Shown in pieces: positions 36,217 to 45,560 of a DNA stretch of 64,000 bases. How positions within the stretch are numbered: the stretch's first letter is position 1; the number at the start of each line of letters is the position of its first letter. This stretch comes from Chloroflexota bacterium (lineage in GTDB: Bacteria > Chloroflexota > Dehalococcoidia > Lucifugimonadales > Lucifugimonadaceae): the NCBI GenBank assembly GCA_002721615.1, contig PBKW01000012.1:109809-173808 (forward strand). The letters run 5' to 3'. Below the pieces are notes generated by a model. It saw only the letters and a list, made by a program, of their open reading frames with translations, did not search any database and was not told the DNA's origin. A program made the position numbers and the translations under genes.

Positions 36217-37111
36217 TAGTAATCAAGAAAAAAGAAAAAATCTATCATTTAAAGCAGCAAGCTTAGATATCTTATTATCGTTTTTCTGGGGAGGTCACCC
36301 CACATCTTTAAAAGTAGCTCTTCCATATGCCCCCCCCATTAGACAAGGATGGATGCGTTTTTTTATAAGTGGAATAGTAATATTCTCTTGGGCCTTATAT
36401 AAAAAAATCTCACTTGTACCAAAAAAAAATGAATTCAAAACTTTGATTCAACTCGGTATTTTATTTACTACACAATTACTTCTACTAAATATAGGAATAA
36501 GTAAAACCTCCGTTTCTTCAAGCATCATATTAAATAGCACATACCCAATATGGGTAATTACCTTAAGCCATTTTTTTATAAGAGAAGATAAAATAACTAT
36601 TTTAAAGTTTTTCGGAGTGATAATTGCATATTCAGGAATAGTAGTTACTTATTTTGATTCAATTGGAAATTCTTCATATTTAATTGGGAATACTTTATGC
36701 CTAATATCAGGATTTTTACTTGGAGTGAGAACAGTCTTTCTCGCGAAAAATAGTGAATCTATATCTTCATTAAAATTATTAATGTCTCAAGCTATTTTTG
36801 GCACTATATTTTTTCTATTCTTAAGTACAATTTTCGAATCTGATCCATATAGAATGTCTATAATTTTAATATTGTCTATATTATATCAAGGTGCTGTTAT
36901 AGCAGGCTTTAATTTCATTGCCAACATGTGGTTACTCAAAAATTATACACCTTCTGAAGTTATAGTGATTCGCTTATCAGAACCTATTTTTGGGATTCTA
37001 ATTGGATGGATTGTTCTAAAAGAAGAAATCGGCCTATTAGTATTATTAGGAGCTTTTTTGGTAATTTTAGGTTCATTAATAGTTAGAAAGAAAACTCTCC
37101 TCAAAACTTAA
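36212..37111 (+). CDS. EamA/DMT-family transporter with no standard start codon
   Basis: The first ATG in frame (36353) would give 252 residues and cut off the first membrane helix. Upstream, the same frame is open back to a TAA at 36200 and encodes typical EamA sequence ('ASLDILLSFFWGGHPTSLKV', 'YAPPIRQGWMRFF'). No ATG, GTG or TTG is in that stretch. An ATA at 36212 just after GAGG would give 299 residues, the usual DMT length of about ten helices. The second EamA repeat ends 'LGAFLVILGSLIV'. The true start is uncertain; the substrate is unknown. Confidence 0.75.
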   Translation: MVSNQEKRKNLSFKAASLDILLSFFWGGHPTSLKVALPYAPPIRQGWMRFFISGIVIFSWALYKKISLVPKKNEFKTLIQLGILFTTQLLLLNIGISKTSVSSSIILNSTYPIWVITLSHFFIREDKITILKFFGVIIAYSGIVVTYFDSIGNSSYLIGNTLCLISGFLLGVRTVFLAKNSESISSLKLLMSQAIFGTIFFLFLSTIFESDPYRMSIILILSILYQGAVIAGFNFIANMWLLKNYTPSEVIVIRLSEPIFGILIGWIVLKEEIGLLVLLGAFLVILGSLIVRKKTLLKT

Positions 37112-37136
37112 TAATTACAATAATATATTAACCATT

Positions 37137-37694
37137 ATGAAAAATATTTTGTTATCAATTTCTATAATTTTAGTTTTTGGATGCTCTTCAGGGGAAACTG
37201 AGAAAGAACAAAATATAGTAGAAAAAATTACTACTTCAGATACTATTTTTACATTAGATTCACTGAGTAAAACAGGATTCAAAAAAAATAAAACTTATAA
37301 CGTTGAAAAATTACCTAATGCTGATAGTGCCTATTTTGGATGGAAAAAATTTGGCTCTGATGGACCTAAAGATTTTGAAATAAGATTTTATAAATCCCAT
37401 ACAGATGCAATTGAATATGGAAAATCATATGCAGATGAAGCTACAGGTGAAGATGCAATAATCACAAAATCGAATGCAACATGGAAAGAAGGAATAAAAG
37501 ATAGAAGACTAATTTCAACTCCTACAGATGGTGGATCTATTGGAGCAGCTATAGGTAGTAATAGTTCTCCGAAATATGCTGATTATATTATCTATGGAAA
37601 TATGATTATTCTTTGTGAAGGATGGGACTCGGATGAATCATTAGAAAGATGTAGTAATTTTATTTCAGGAATAATTTCTAATGATAAGAAATAA
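37137..37694 (+). CDS. Lipoprotein, member 1 of a three-gene family
   Basis: The 185-residue protein has signal sequence 'NILLSISIILVFGC' with the lipidated Cys at 16. The mature domain contains 'DTIFTLDSLSKTGFKK', 'KLPNADSAYFGWKKFG', 'PKDFEIRFYKSHTDAIEYGK', 'EDAIITKSNATWKEGIKDRR' and a C-terminal 'KYADYIIYGNMIILCEGWD'. The same blocks appear in order at 37681-38282 and 42336-42890. Two late Cys may form a disulfide. The function is not known to me. Confidence 0.75.
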   Translation: MKNILLSISIILVFGCSSGETEKEQNIVEKITTSDTIFTLDSLSKTGFKKNKTYNVEKLPNADSAYFGWKKFGSDGPKDFEIRFYKSHTDAIEYGKSYADEATGEDAIITKSNATWKEGIKDRRLISTPTDGGSIGAAIGSNSSPKYADYIIYGNMIILCEGWDSDESLERCSNFISGIISNDKK

Positions 37695-38282
37695 AATAAA
37701 AACCCAAAATATTTTTTTTCATGATAATAAAAAATATATTTCAATAATATTGATTTTGTTTTCTTTCTTAACTCATATAAGTTGTGCAACTGAAGAAGTA
37801 ATAATACCAATTAAAAAAATCACTGATTCTAATAATATTTATGAAATTACCGATTTTGAAGAAATTGGTTTTAAAAAAAGCACCAAATATTCCGTAGAAA
37901 AATTACCTAGTGCAACCTCTGCTTATTATGGTTTCATAAAAAACTCTTTAGGTACACCAGAAGATTATGAAATAAGATTTTATGCAGCTCATAAAAATGC
38001 CATTGAAGATGGTATCAAATATGCAGAAAATATTACTGGGGAAAACGGATGGATAAAAAAAGAATGTTCATTATGGACAGAAAATTTAAAACATCGTCAA
38101 CATTTAGAAGGTGGCCTTAAAATACATGGAACGGTACTCCAAGCCCCAAATATATAACATATGTAATACATGGAAATTTTATCTTAATGTGTCCAGGATA
38201 TGATGAATCAGATGCTTTAGAAAATTGCACTTTAATAATAGAGAAAATTAACCCTGAAATTATAAAAATAAAGTCCAATTAA
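37681..38282 (+). pseudogene. Lipoprotein, member 2 of the family, with a -1 frameshift
   Basis: The first frame (158 residues, to 38157) has a signal ending 'LTHISC' and family blocks 'EEIGFKKSTKYSVEKLPSA' and 'EDYEIRFYAAHKNAIEDGIK', then turns into unrelated sequence after 'GGLK'. The next frame gives 'NTWNGTPSPKYITYVIHGNF' and 'CPGYDESDALENC' up to a TAA at 38280-38282, exactly the missing family C-terminus. One extra A in AAAA at 38119-38122 would join them. It overlaps member 1 by 14 bases. Broken gene or assembly error. Confidence 0.75.
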
Positions 38283-38331
38283 ATCGAAAAAATAAATCAT
38301 AATTTTGAAAAATTACGTATAATACATCTCG

Positions 38332-39369
38332 ATGGAAAGTAAATTAAAATCAAATAGAAACTCTGAAATATATAAGAATTATTTAAGAGTTCTTCCTTTT
38401 TTCAAGGATCTGCTTTCGAAAAATAAAAAATCTCTTAGTGATTATTGGGCTGAAGAAGTATTAGGATTTGAATATATATTTGAAGCTTCCCCACTAATAA
38501 TTAATAACTTAAGGCATCACTGTTACCATATTACTGGAGAATTCCCATACCCATATAGAAATCATCATAATTACAATTCAAATAAATTTAAATCAAAACT
38601 TGAATTATTAGAATCCCTTACAGATACAGATTTACTAATATCTGAACCAAAATCACTTGGTGGGTTTGGTTTTGATATTAATGGAGAACTAATAAATCTA
38701 GATACATTGAAATTTTTAGAATCTATGATTGCTATAGAAAAATCTGGAATGAAAACCTCCTTAGAAAAAATTAATAACCCTATTATTTGTGAAATAGGAG
38801 CTGGTTGGGGTGGATTTGCATATTATTACTGTTCTCTTTTTCCTAAATCGAAATATTTGATAGTTGATTTACCTCAAACATTAATATTCTCATATCTATA
38901 TCTGACAGAATTATTTCCTAACAAGAAAGTAAATTTATTTGGCTATGAATCTAATTCTTTGGAAGATTGTGATTTTTTATTAATTCCAAACACAGAATTC
39001 CACAATTATAATAATTCTATAGATGCTGCTATAAACATTTGTTCATTTCAAGAAATGACGTCAGAACAAGTTTCAAATTATATAAACAAAATTTTTGAAC
39101 TAGATTGTAAATTTATATATTCTCTAAATAGAAATATGAACAAAAATAATCCTTCCTTAGTAAAAACATTAAGTGATCATATCTCTGAAAAATACCAAAT
39201 CAACGAAATTGATATTTTAAATATTCCTTATTCTGATTTAAATATAAATAATTTAAAGAGAAGAAAAATTGATTTAATAAAAGGAATCATTAAATTTTTA
39301 ATCGGAAGGAACAATAATACAAACGTAAATCATAAATACCAACATTTTTTAGGTAAAAAAATAATATAA
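38332..39369 (+). CDS. Putative sugar O-methyltransferase
   Basis: The 345-residue protein resembles the putative sugar O-methyltransferase family. It has an N-terminal 'YWAEEVLGFEYIFEASPLII' and 'LRHHCYHITGEFPYPYRN', then the SAM-binding loop 'CEIGAGWGGFAYYYCSLFP' near residues 151-169 and the acidic 'YLIVDLPQTL'. It probably decorates surface glycans and may belong functionally to the island at 26-36 kb, although it is separated from it by lipoprotein and transporter genes. Confidence 0.7.
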   Translation: MESKLKSNRNSEIYKNYLRVLPFFKDLLSKNKKSLSDYWAEEVLGFEYIFEASPLIINNLRHHCYHITGEFPYPYRNHHNYNSNKFKSKLELLESLTDTDLLISEPKSLGGFGFDINGELINLDTLKFLESMIAIEKSGMKTSLEKINNPIICEIGAGWGGFAYYYCSLFPKSKYLIVDLPQTLIFSYLYLTELFPNKKVNLFGYESNSLEDCDFLLIPNTEFHNYNNSIDAAINICSFQEMTSEQVSNYINKIFELDCKFIYSLNRNMNKNNPSLVKTLSDHISEKYQINEIDILNIPYSDLNINNLKRRKIDLIKGIIKFLIGRNNNTNVNHKYQHFLGKKII

Positions 39370-39433
39370 ATTTTAAAATTACCTGACTTTTTTATTGAAA
39401 TATATTTTAGAAAATAAATAATTTGATAGAGAT

Positions 39434-40570
39434 ATGAAAATAGAAAAAATAGAAGTTTTTGTTATTGGCCCTGAAGATATTCATTATACTTGGACTGAAG
39501 ACATACCTGAATTTTATCAAAGCAATACACTGATTAGGATTTTCACTGATAATGATATTGTTGGAGAAGCAGGAGTCTGGAATGGCACATATTTTGAATA
39601 TGATAAATATACAGCTGAATCATTAAAACATTTATTACCTCTGCTAATAGGTAAAGATCCCTTAGATAGAGATTCAATAATGTATGACATAAGACCCAGA
39701 GTTTTTCCTCAACCACCTGGAGCACAAGCGCTTATAGATAATGCACTATGGGATATTCAAGGAAAATATTCCAATCAACCAATCTACAAATTATTAGGCG
39801 GAAAACGGGATAAAGTTAAATCATATGCTAGTACAGTGATGTACGATTCCATAGATGATTATTTAAAAATAATTGATGATATGAAAAACCAAGGGTTTTC
39901 AGCAGTAAAATTTCATACTTGGTGTATCCCAAAAAAAGATCTTGAATTAGCAAAGCAAGCACGAAAAGCTTTTCCATCTATGACATTCATGCTAGATGTA
40001 GAAAATAATTATGATTTAGAAAGTTCAATATTTATGGCAAAAGAATTAGATAAATTAGATTTCACATGGTTTGAAGCTCCTCTTCCAGATTATGATTTTG
40101 AAGGTTATAAAAAAATTACTAAAAGCGCAGATATTAAGATTATTCCATCAGGTAATTGGATTCTTGATTTGCAAAGATTTTCTGAGGCTATAAATAATAA
40201 AGTTTGGTCTTCTACAAGAACGGACATGACGATGATGGGAGGAATAACAAATGGTAAAAAGGCTATAGAATTATCCAAAAACAGTGGATTGGATTGTGAA
40301 ATTATGTGCTGGGGATATACTATAGTTTCTGCTGCAAATTTACATTTAATTCTTTCTTCTGAAAACTGTACCTTTTATGAACAACCTTTACCCTATGAAA
40401 CTTTTGAGTTCGGAATGAATGATGTTTTAAGAACAGATATAAATGGATACATACATGGTCCTAAAAAACCTGGGTTAGGAGTAGAAATAAATTGGGAGAA
40501 AATGAAAACTAAAGTAATTAACTCATTTTATATTGACAAGAAAAAAGAAGCTGGACAAGCACATCAATAA
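39434..40570 (+). CDS. Enolase-superfamily protein with altered active-site residues
   Basis: The 378-residue protein has the mandelate-racemase/muconate-lactonizing fold: N-terminal capping domain, then a barrel with 'GFSAVKFHTW' (Lys position), 'TFMLDVENNYD' (first metal Asp), 'WFEAPLPDYD' (second metal Glu) and 'STRTDMTMMGGIT' (Asp of the dyad). The third metal ligand, normally Glu in a GE motif, reads 'PSGNW' (Asn), and the His of the His-Asp dyad appears replaced in 'MCWGYTIVSAANLHL'. Catalysis in the usual way is doubtful. A second, intact member is at 47380-48501. Confidence 0.75.
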   Translation: MKIEKIEVFVIGPEDIHYTWTEDIPEFYQSNTLIRIFTDNDIVGEAGVWNGTYFEYDKYTAESLKHLLPLLIGKDPLDRDSIMYDIRPRVFPQPPGAQALIDNALWDIQGKYSNQPIYKLLGGKRDKVKSYASTVMYDSIDDYLKIIDDMKNQGFSAVKFHTWCIPKKDLELAKQARKAFPSMTFMLDVENNYDLESSIFMAKELDKLDFTWFEAPLPDYDFEGYKKITKSADIKIIPSGNWILDLQRFSEAINNKVWSSTRTDMTMMGGITNGKKAIELSKNSGLDCEIMCWGYTIVSAANLHLILSSENCTFYEQPLPYETFEFGMNDVLRTDINGYIHGPKKPGLGVEINWEKMKTKVINSFYIDKKKEAGQAHQ

Positions 40571-40592
40571 TAACTTTGAGTAAACATACCCT

Positions 40593-41456
40593 TTAATCAA
40601 AAACTACAGTCCTTGCGTCATTCAAAAACACTCTTTGATCTAAATGTAATCTAACAGCTCTTGTTAATACTAGTGATTCTATATATTTACCCATAAAAAT
40701 TAATTTTTCTGGATTCATAGAATGATTAACTTTTATAACTTCTTGATCTATGATGGGACCTTCGTCCAAATCACTTGTAATATAGTGTGCAGTAGCACCT
40801 ATCATTTTAACTCCTCTTCTATATGCTTGATGATAAGGCTTTCCTCCTTTAAAACCAGGAAGGAAAGAGTGATGAATATTAATAGCTTTTCCTTTAAAAA
40901 ATTTAGTGGTTTCTTCAGATAATACCTGCATATACCTTGCTAAAACTAATAATTCGGATTTGGATTTTTTATATATTTCAATTAATTCTTTTTCTTGTTG
41001 TTGACGATTCAAATCTGTAACAGGTAAATAGTAGAAAGGGATATTATGAAGTTCCACGCTTTGTTTTAATGTTTCGTGATTGGATATCACCGCTTTCACT
41101 TCTGCATTTAATTCTTTACTTTTAATCCTATAAATTAAATCATTCAAACAGTGATCAGCTAATGATACCATTATAATTATTGGAGTAATATTTTGAGATG
41201 GCTTTATTTCCCAATTTAAATTTAACTTATTTGTAACCTCTTTAGAAAAAGAAATATTAAATTCTTCTATATCCAAAACAGTGTTTTCATATGAAAATTC
41301 AAGTCTCATAAAAAAACTTTCTGAAAAAGGATCATTGAATTGATCTAACTCAGTGATATTAAAAGATCTGCGATACAAGTAATCACTTACAGAAGCAACG
41401 ATACCTTTCTGATCTTTTCCAGAAATATATATTATTAATCTGTCAGTTTTTTTCAC
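40593..41456 (-). CDS. purU: Formyltetrahydrofolate deformylase
   Basis: PurU hydrolyses 10-formyl-THF to formate and THF. The 287-residue protein has an N-terminal ACT domain ('LIIYISGKDQKGIVASVSDY') and a C-terminal hydrolase domain with 'MVSLADHCLNDLIYR', the catalytic Asn-His in 'AINIHHSFLPGFKGGKPYHQ' and the Asp in 'ITSDLDEGPIIDQEV'. It converges on the enolase-superfamily gene. Confidence 0.94.
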   Translation of the reverse strand: MKKTDRLIIYISGKDQKGIVASVSDYLYRRSFNITELDQFNDPFSESFFMRLEFSYENTVLDIEEFNISFSKEVTNKLNLNWEIKPSQNITPIIIMVSLADHCLNDLIYRIKSKELNAEVKAVISNHETLKQSVELHNIPFYYLPVTDLNRQQQEKELIEIYKKSKSELLVLARYMQVLSEETTKFFKGKAINIHHSFLPGFKGGKPYHQAYRRGVKMIGATAHYITSDLDEGPIIDQEVIKVNHSMNPEKLIFMGKYIESLVLTRAVRLHLDQRVFLNDARTVVFD

Positions 41457-41520
41457 AATATTTTATCTTGGGATGTTATTCTCCCATTCTAGTTTACTTA
41501 TAAAAAAAAATTAAGAACTA

Positions 41521-42204
41521 TTAAGCTTCTTGTATTAAAGCAATACCACGTAATACCGACCAAAACACAATAAGAATAAAACTAATGCCAGAAATCTGAC
41601 TTGCAACTTCTATACTTACTAATGGGCTAATAACAAGGTTTGATACAATTAAAATTACTCCTTGAATTAAAGCTAACCATCCTAAAGGGATGAAAGATAA
41701 GGCACCTTTAGCATCACTTCCTCTATATGCAATCCCCATAAACAACCATCCTACTCCAGCTAATATTCCACCAACAGTATTTGCAGCTACATTTGTTGAA
41801 TGCGTAAATCCTCCGGCAATTTGAATACTTTCAGCCGTAGCAGCATCTCCAGCTCCAGCAAGCGCAACATATTTTTCACCCATTTCAACTAAAGCTACGA
41901 CTAGCCCAATACTTGAAACCCAAACAGCTATTGCTGCAACAATGCAGACAATTCCGATATTTTCACTTGTGCTTGAAACAGTTCCTTTAGTATTTATTAA
42001 TCCAGCTGCGTGTATAACTAACCCAAGAGAAATTAATACAATAGAAATTTGTAGAGTAGTAGAACCAGATGCACTATTTGTTAAAATAGTTTGAACATCG
42101 TCAACTTTGGTATTTAATCCTATTGTAACTAGCCATAAAATATAACCAATAAATCCAGACACTATTCCTAATGATAAAGTTAACCCTGTACCCCTTGAAG
42201 TCAT
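41521..42204 (-). CDS. Six-helix membrane protein, unknown
   Basis: The 227-residue protein has about six membrane segments, rich in Gly, Ala, Ile and Ser ('LGIVSGFIGYILWLVTIGL', 'IGIVCIVAAIAVWVSSIGLV', 'VGGILAGVGWLFMGIAY'). The start is preceded by AAGGGGG, a usable ribosome site. No recognised transporter motif. It stands alone, divergent from the lipoprotein gene at 42336. Confidence 0.65.
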   Translation of the reverse strand: MTSRGTGLTLSLGIVSGFIGYILWLVTIGLNTKVDDVQTILTNSASGSTTLQISIVLISLGLVIHAAGLINTKGTVSSTSENIGIVCIVAAIAVWVSSIGLVVALVEMGEKYVALAGAGDAATAESIQIAGGFTHSTNVAANTVGGILAGVGWLFMGIAYRGSDAKGALSFIPLGWLALIQGVILIVSNLVISPLVSIEVASQISGISFILIVFWSVLRGIALIQEA

Positions 42205-42335
42205 AAAAACCCCCTTTAAAAACTTTTTCTTTATTTAATTCTATATTTTCCCGAGATGAAACCTCATTTATACAGGAAATAATCAGCTTAGGTGCAAAAA
42301 TTTTAGGTTTTTGATTTTTCTGATATTTTTAACAT

Positions 42336-42890
42336 ATGAAGAAATTAGTACTAATATCTATACTTTTTTTAGTTTTTTCAATTTCCTGTGGAGTTGATAA
42401 TTCGGAAATTGAAAAAATAGACAAAATTACCCCATTAGATACGATATTTAATTATGACTCATTAACCAAGATTGGATTCAAAAAAAGTAAATCTTATGAC
42501 GTTAAAAATTTACCTCAGGCTAATAGTGCATACTTCGGATGGAAAGAGATTGATACAGAAGGACCAAAAGATTTCGAGATAAGAATTTATAAAACACACA
42601 AAGATGCAATTTCATATGGAACATCTTTTGCAGAAGAAGGTGCTGGAGAAAAAGCTATTATCAGAAAAGGAGATGCCAATTGGAAAGAAGGAATAAAAGA
42701 TAGAAGAATCATGGTTGGGGGAAGCACAGGTGCTTCAGGTAAAGGTGGAGGAGCTCCTACTGGAAGTAAAAGCACCAATAAATATGGAGATTATATTATA
42801 TACGGTAATCTAATAATCCTTTGTGAAGGTAGAACCACTGAGCAAGCCATGGAAAGATGTAGTCAATTTGTTATAGGTTTAGAAAAATAA
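42336..42890 (+). CDS. Lipoprotein, member 3 of the three-gene family
   Basis: The 184-residue protein has signal 'LVLISILFLVFSISC' and the same blocks as members 1 and 2: 'DTIFNYDSLTKIGFKKSKSY', 'NLPQANSAYFGWKEI', 'PKDFEIRIYKTHKDAISYG', 'ANWKEGIKDRR' and 'KYGDYIIYGNLIILCEG'. It differs by a Gly/Ser-rich insert ('GGSTGASGKGGGAPTGSKS') before the last block. It is intact and lies about 4.6 kb from the other two. Confidence 0.75.
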   Translation: MKKLVLISILFLVFSISCGVDNSEIEKIDKITPLDTIFNYDSLTKIGFKKSKSYDVKNLPQANSAYFGWKEIDTEGPKDFEIRIYKTHKDAISYGTSFAEEGAGEKAIIRKGDANWKEGIKDRRIMVGGSTGASGKGGGAPTGSKSTNKYGDYIIYGNLIILCEGRTTEQAMERCSQFVIGLEK

Positions 42891-42891
42891 T

Positions 42892-43473
42892 TTAGTTATT
42901 ATCTAAATCAATGCACATACTTGAAATTCTGTTTAGAATATTCCATTGATGCAAATTTAGTGAGGGGATTTGTTTAAATCTGTTTTCTAATTCTATGCTA
43001 AAACCTGAAAAATTTTTATGTAAACTTTGAACTTTAATATCACCTAACTTCATAACAAGTTCATTGATTTCAGAATCTTCAGTAAATTTTTCAGCTAATT
43101 TTTTGGCATTATCATTACTTTTCCAAATTACAGATTTTACTTTTCCCCAAATTGGAAAAGTTTTTTTTCTGATTGTTTTTACTTCTAGATAATCATCTTT
43201 AGATCTAATTTTGTAAGAAGGAATTGCAAAAAAATACCACCATCTTGGTGGTGAATCTTTACTTCTATCTTGTTTGATTATATTTACATATTTGATTGGA
43301 GAATTAGAATTAATATTTATAATACCTAAGCTTCTTCTGTACCATGGATTAAATAATTTTTCTTCATTAATACCTCTTTCAGCAAGTTCACAATCAACTT
43401 CAATATTTACTAGATTTTGATATAAATTGTCTCTTGATTTATCTCTTATTTTTTCTTTCCATCTCTTTTTCAT
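42892..43473 (-). CDS. Hypothetical protein
   Basis: The 193-residue soluble, basic protein has a Lys/Arg-rich start 'MKKRWKEKIRDKSRDNLYQN', a central 'PPRWWYFFAIPSYKIRSKDD' and an Asn/Leu-rich end. There is no signal or membrane segment and no motif I recognise. It converges on lipoprotein member 3 with one base between the stops. Confidence 0.6.
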   Translation of the reverse strand: MKKRWKEKIRDKSRDNLYQNLVNIEVDCELAERGINEEKLFNPWYRRSLGIININSNSPIKYVNIIKQDRSKDSPPRWWYFFAIPSYKIRSKDDYLEVKTIRKKTFPIWGKVKSVIWKSNDNAKKLAEKFTEDSEINELVMKLGDIKVQSLHKNFSGFSIELENRFKQIPSLNLHQWNILNRISSMCIDLDNN

Positions 43474-43591
43474 ATATTAATTTTACAAAAATCTGAGAAT
43501 TACTAGCAATATCTAACCAAACAAAAATCTGAAAAATAAGTATTTTAATAAGAAAATTTCAATGATAGAGATTTTCTGATAATTTTTAACT

Positions 43592-44380
43592 ATGAAAAAA
43601 TTTGATTTTTTAAAATTTGAAGTTACAAATCATCTAGCTAAACTTACTCTAAATAGGCCTGAATCAATGAATGCATTAAATCCTCCACTATGGAATTCAA
43701 TTATAGAAGCAATGAAAGAGGTGAGAGACAATAAATCAATTTGGGTAGCTGTAATTACTGGTGCTGGTGATAGGGCTTTCTGTGCTGGATCAGATTTAAA
43801 ATGGCGATCTGAAAATGAAGAAGCAGTAAAATCATATATAAAAAATGACGATGATATATTTTTTAATCATCCTAAATTTGAATTGTGGAAACCAGTTATT
43901 GCTGCCGTAAATGGATATGCAGTAGGTGGTGGCCTTGAACTCGCCCTCGCGTGTGACCTAATAGTTGCTTCTGAAGATGCAAAATTAGGTTTACCAGAAC
44001 CAAGAAGAGGTTTAATGGCCGACGGAGGCGGAATACAAGGTTTGATTAGACAAATTCATTATAAACAAGCTATGGAAATAATATTATCTGGAGAGTTTAT
44101 AGATGCTAAAAAAGGATATGAAATAGGAATTGTTAATCGTTTAACAAAAAAAGAAAATTTAATGAAAGAAGTTAACAACTTAACAAATTCAATATTGAAA
44201 TGTTCTCCAATGGCCCTTCAGGCAGCAAAACAATCAGCTTTACTTGGGAAAGATATGAATTATGAAGATGCGCGGATTGCTGAATTCTCTATGTTTAAAA
44301 AACTAAAGAGATCTAATGACTTCGTAGAAGGACCAAGAGCATTCTCAGAAAAAAGAAACCCAAAATGGAAATCAGAGTAA
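43592..44380 (+). CDS. Enoyl-CoA hydratase/isomerase (crotonase) family
   Basis: The 262-residue protein has 'NHLAKLTLNRPESMNALNPP' at the start, the oxyanion-hole region 'FCAGSDLKW', 'AAVNGYAVGGGLELALACDL' near residues 107-126 and the acidic catalytic region 'LGLPEPRRGLMADGGGIQG' near 132-150. It lies 4 bases before a CoA-transferase gene, starting a four-gene run that looks catabolic. Confidence 0.9.
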   Translation: MKKFDFLKFEVTNHLAKLTLNRPESMNALNPPLWNSIIEAMKEVRDNKSIWVAVITGAGDRAFCAGSDLKWRSENEEAVKSYIKNDDDIFFNHPKFELWKPVIAAVNGYAVGGGLELALACDLIVASEDAKLGLPEPRRGLMADGGGIQGLIRQIHYKQAMEIILSGEFIDAKKGYEIGIVNRLTKKENLMKEVNNLTNSILKCSPMALQAAKQSALLGKDMNYEDARIAEFSMFKKLKRSNDFVEGPRAFSEKRNPKWKSE

Positions 44381-44384
44381 AAAT

Positions 44385-45560
44385 ATGAATTCATCTCTTG
44401 AAGGAATAAAAGTTATTGATTTAACTCAAGTAATTATGGGTCCATCTTGTACTGCTCAGCTTGCTGACCATGGAGCAGAAGTAATAAAAATTGAAAGACC
44501 AGAATATGGTGATTTAACAAGACAGTTTGGTCCATTTAAGGATGGGGAAAGTTTGCCATATGAAAGTTATAACAGAAACAAAAAAAGTTTATCAATTAAT
44601 TTAAAGTCTGAAGAAGGAAAGAAAATTATCTATAAATTGGTTTCAGAATCTGACGTAATAGTTAATAATTTCAGACCAGGTGTGATGAAATCACTGGGAC
44701 TTTCATATGAAGATTTACACAAGATAAATAAGGGGATTATATATGCTTGTGGAACAGGTTTTGGACTATCCGGACCCTTATTAAAGAAAATGGGACATGA
44801 ATCAGTTGCTGAAGCTTTAGGTGGATTCCTAGCAAGAAATGGTGAACCTGGAAGAAAACCTAGGCGTGCCCCAGCTGCAGTCGCAGATGCTTCCACGGGA
44901 TTACATCTAACTGTTGGTATCCTTTTAGCTTTGAATGCTAGGCACAAAACTGGAGAAGGCCAAATCGTTGATGTATCACTATTAGATTCTGTAATGTGGA
45001 TGCAAGCCTGGGAAGTATCCACAATTGCTAATCTCGATTCAGAAATAGAGTCAGATTCTAATCCATTAGATAGTGGCGTATATGAAACTAGTGATGGATT
45101 AATAGTTATGTCAGGACTATTTATACAAAATCCTCTAAAAAATATTTCTGAAGTTATTGGAGTAGAAGATCTATCAGAAGATAAAAGATTTAAATCTATG
45201 AAAGATATTATAAATAACTCTAATGATTTAGTTGAGATAATTCAAAAGAAAATTATTAATAAATCTTCAGCATATTGGGAAAAGAAATTTGAAGAAGCAA
45301 ACATAATATGTTCAAAAATATTAGAAATGAAAGATGCAATTAATCAACCTCAAATAGAGCATAATAAAACTATAGTTGATATTGAAAATAAAGATACCAA
45401 GAGAAAAATAGTAGGTGTACCAGTAAGATTGTCTAAAACTCCCGGTTCAGTAAAAACTTTTCCTCCAAAACTTGGAGAAAATACAGAAGAAATATTATTA
45501 GATCTTGGATATAAATCACAAGAAATTGAAACTCTAAAAAATAACAAAATTATTGAATGA
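44385..45560 (+). CDS. CaiB/BaiF-family (class III) CoA-transferase
   Basis: The 391-residue protein begins 'LEGIKVIDLTQVIMGPSCTA' and has 'HGAEVIKIERPEYGD', 'NRNKKSLSINLKSEEGKKII', 'SDVIVNNFRPGVMKSLGLSY' and the catalytic Asp in 'AVADASTGLHLTVGILLALN'. Such enzymes move CoA between carboxylic acids. It overlaps the flavoprotein gene by 4 bases, supporting a shared pathway with the crotonase upstream. Confidence 0.92.
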   Translation: MNSSLEGIKVIDLTQVIMGPSCTAQLADHGAEVIKIERPEYGDLTRQFGPFKDGESLPYESYNRNKKSLSINLKSEEGKKIIYKLVSESDVIVNNFRPGVMKSLGLSYEDLHKINKGIIYACGTGFGLSGPLLKKMGHESVAEALGGFLARNGEPGRKPRRAPAAVADASTGLHLTVGILLALNARHKTGEGQIVDVSLLDSVMWMQAWEVSTIANLDSEIESDSNPLDSGVYETSDGLIVMSGLFIQNPLKNISEVIGVEDLSEDKRFKSMKDIINNSNDLVEIIQKKIINKSSAYWEKKFEEANIICSKILEMKDAINQPQIEHNKTIVDIENKDTKRKIVGVPVRLSKTPGSVKTFPPKLGENTEEILLDLGYKSQEIETLKNNKIIE

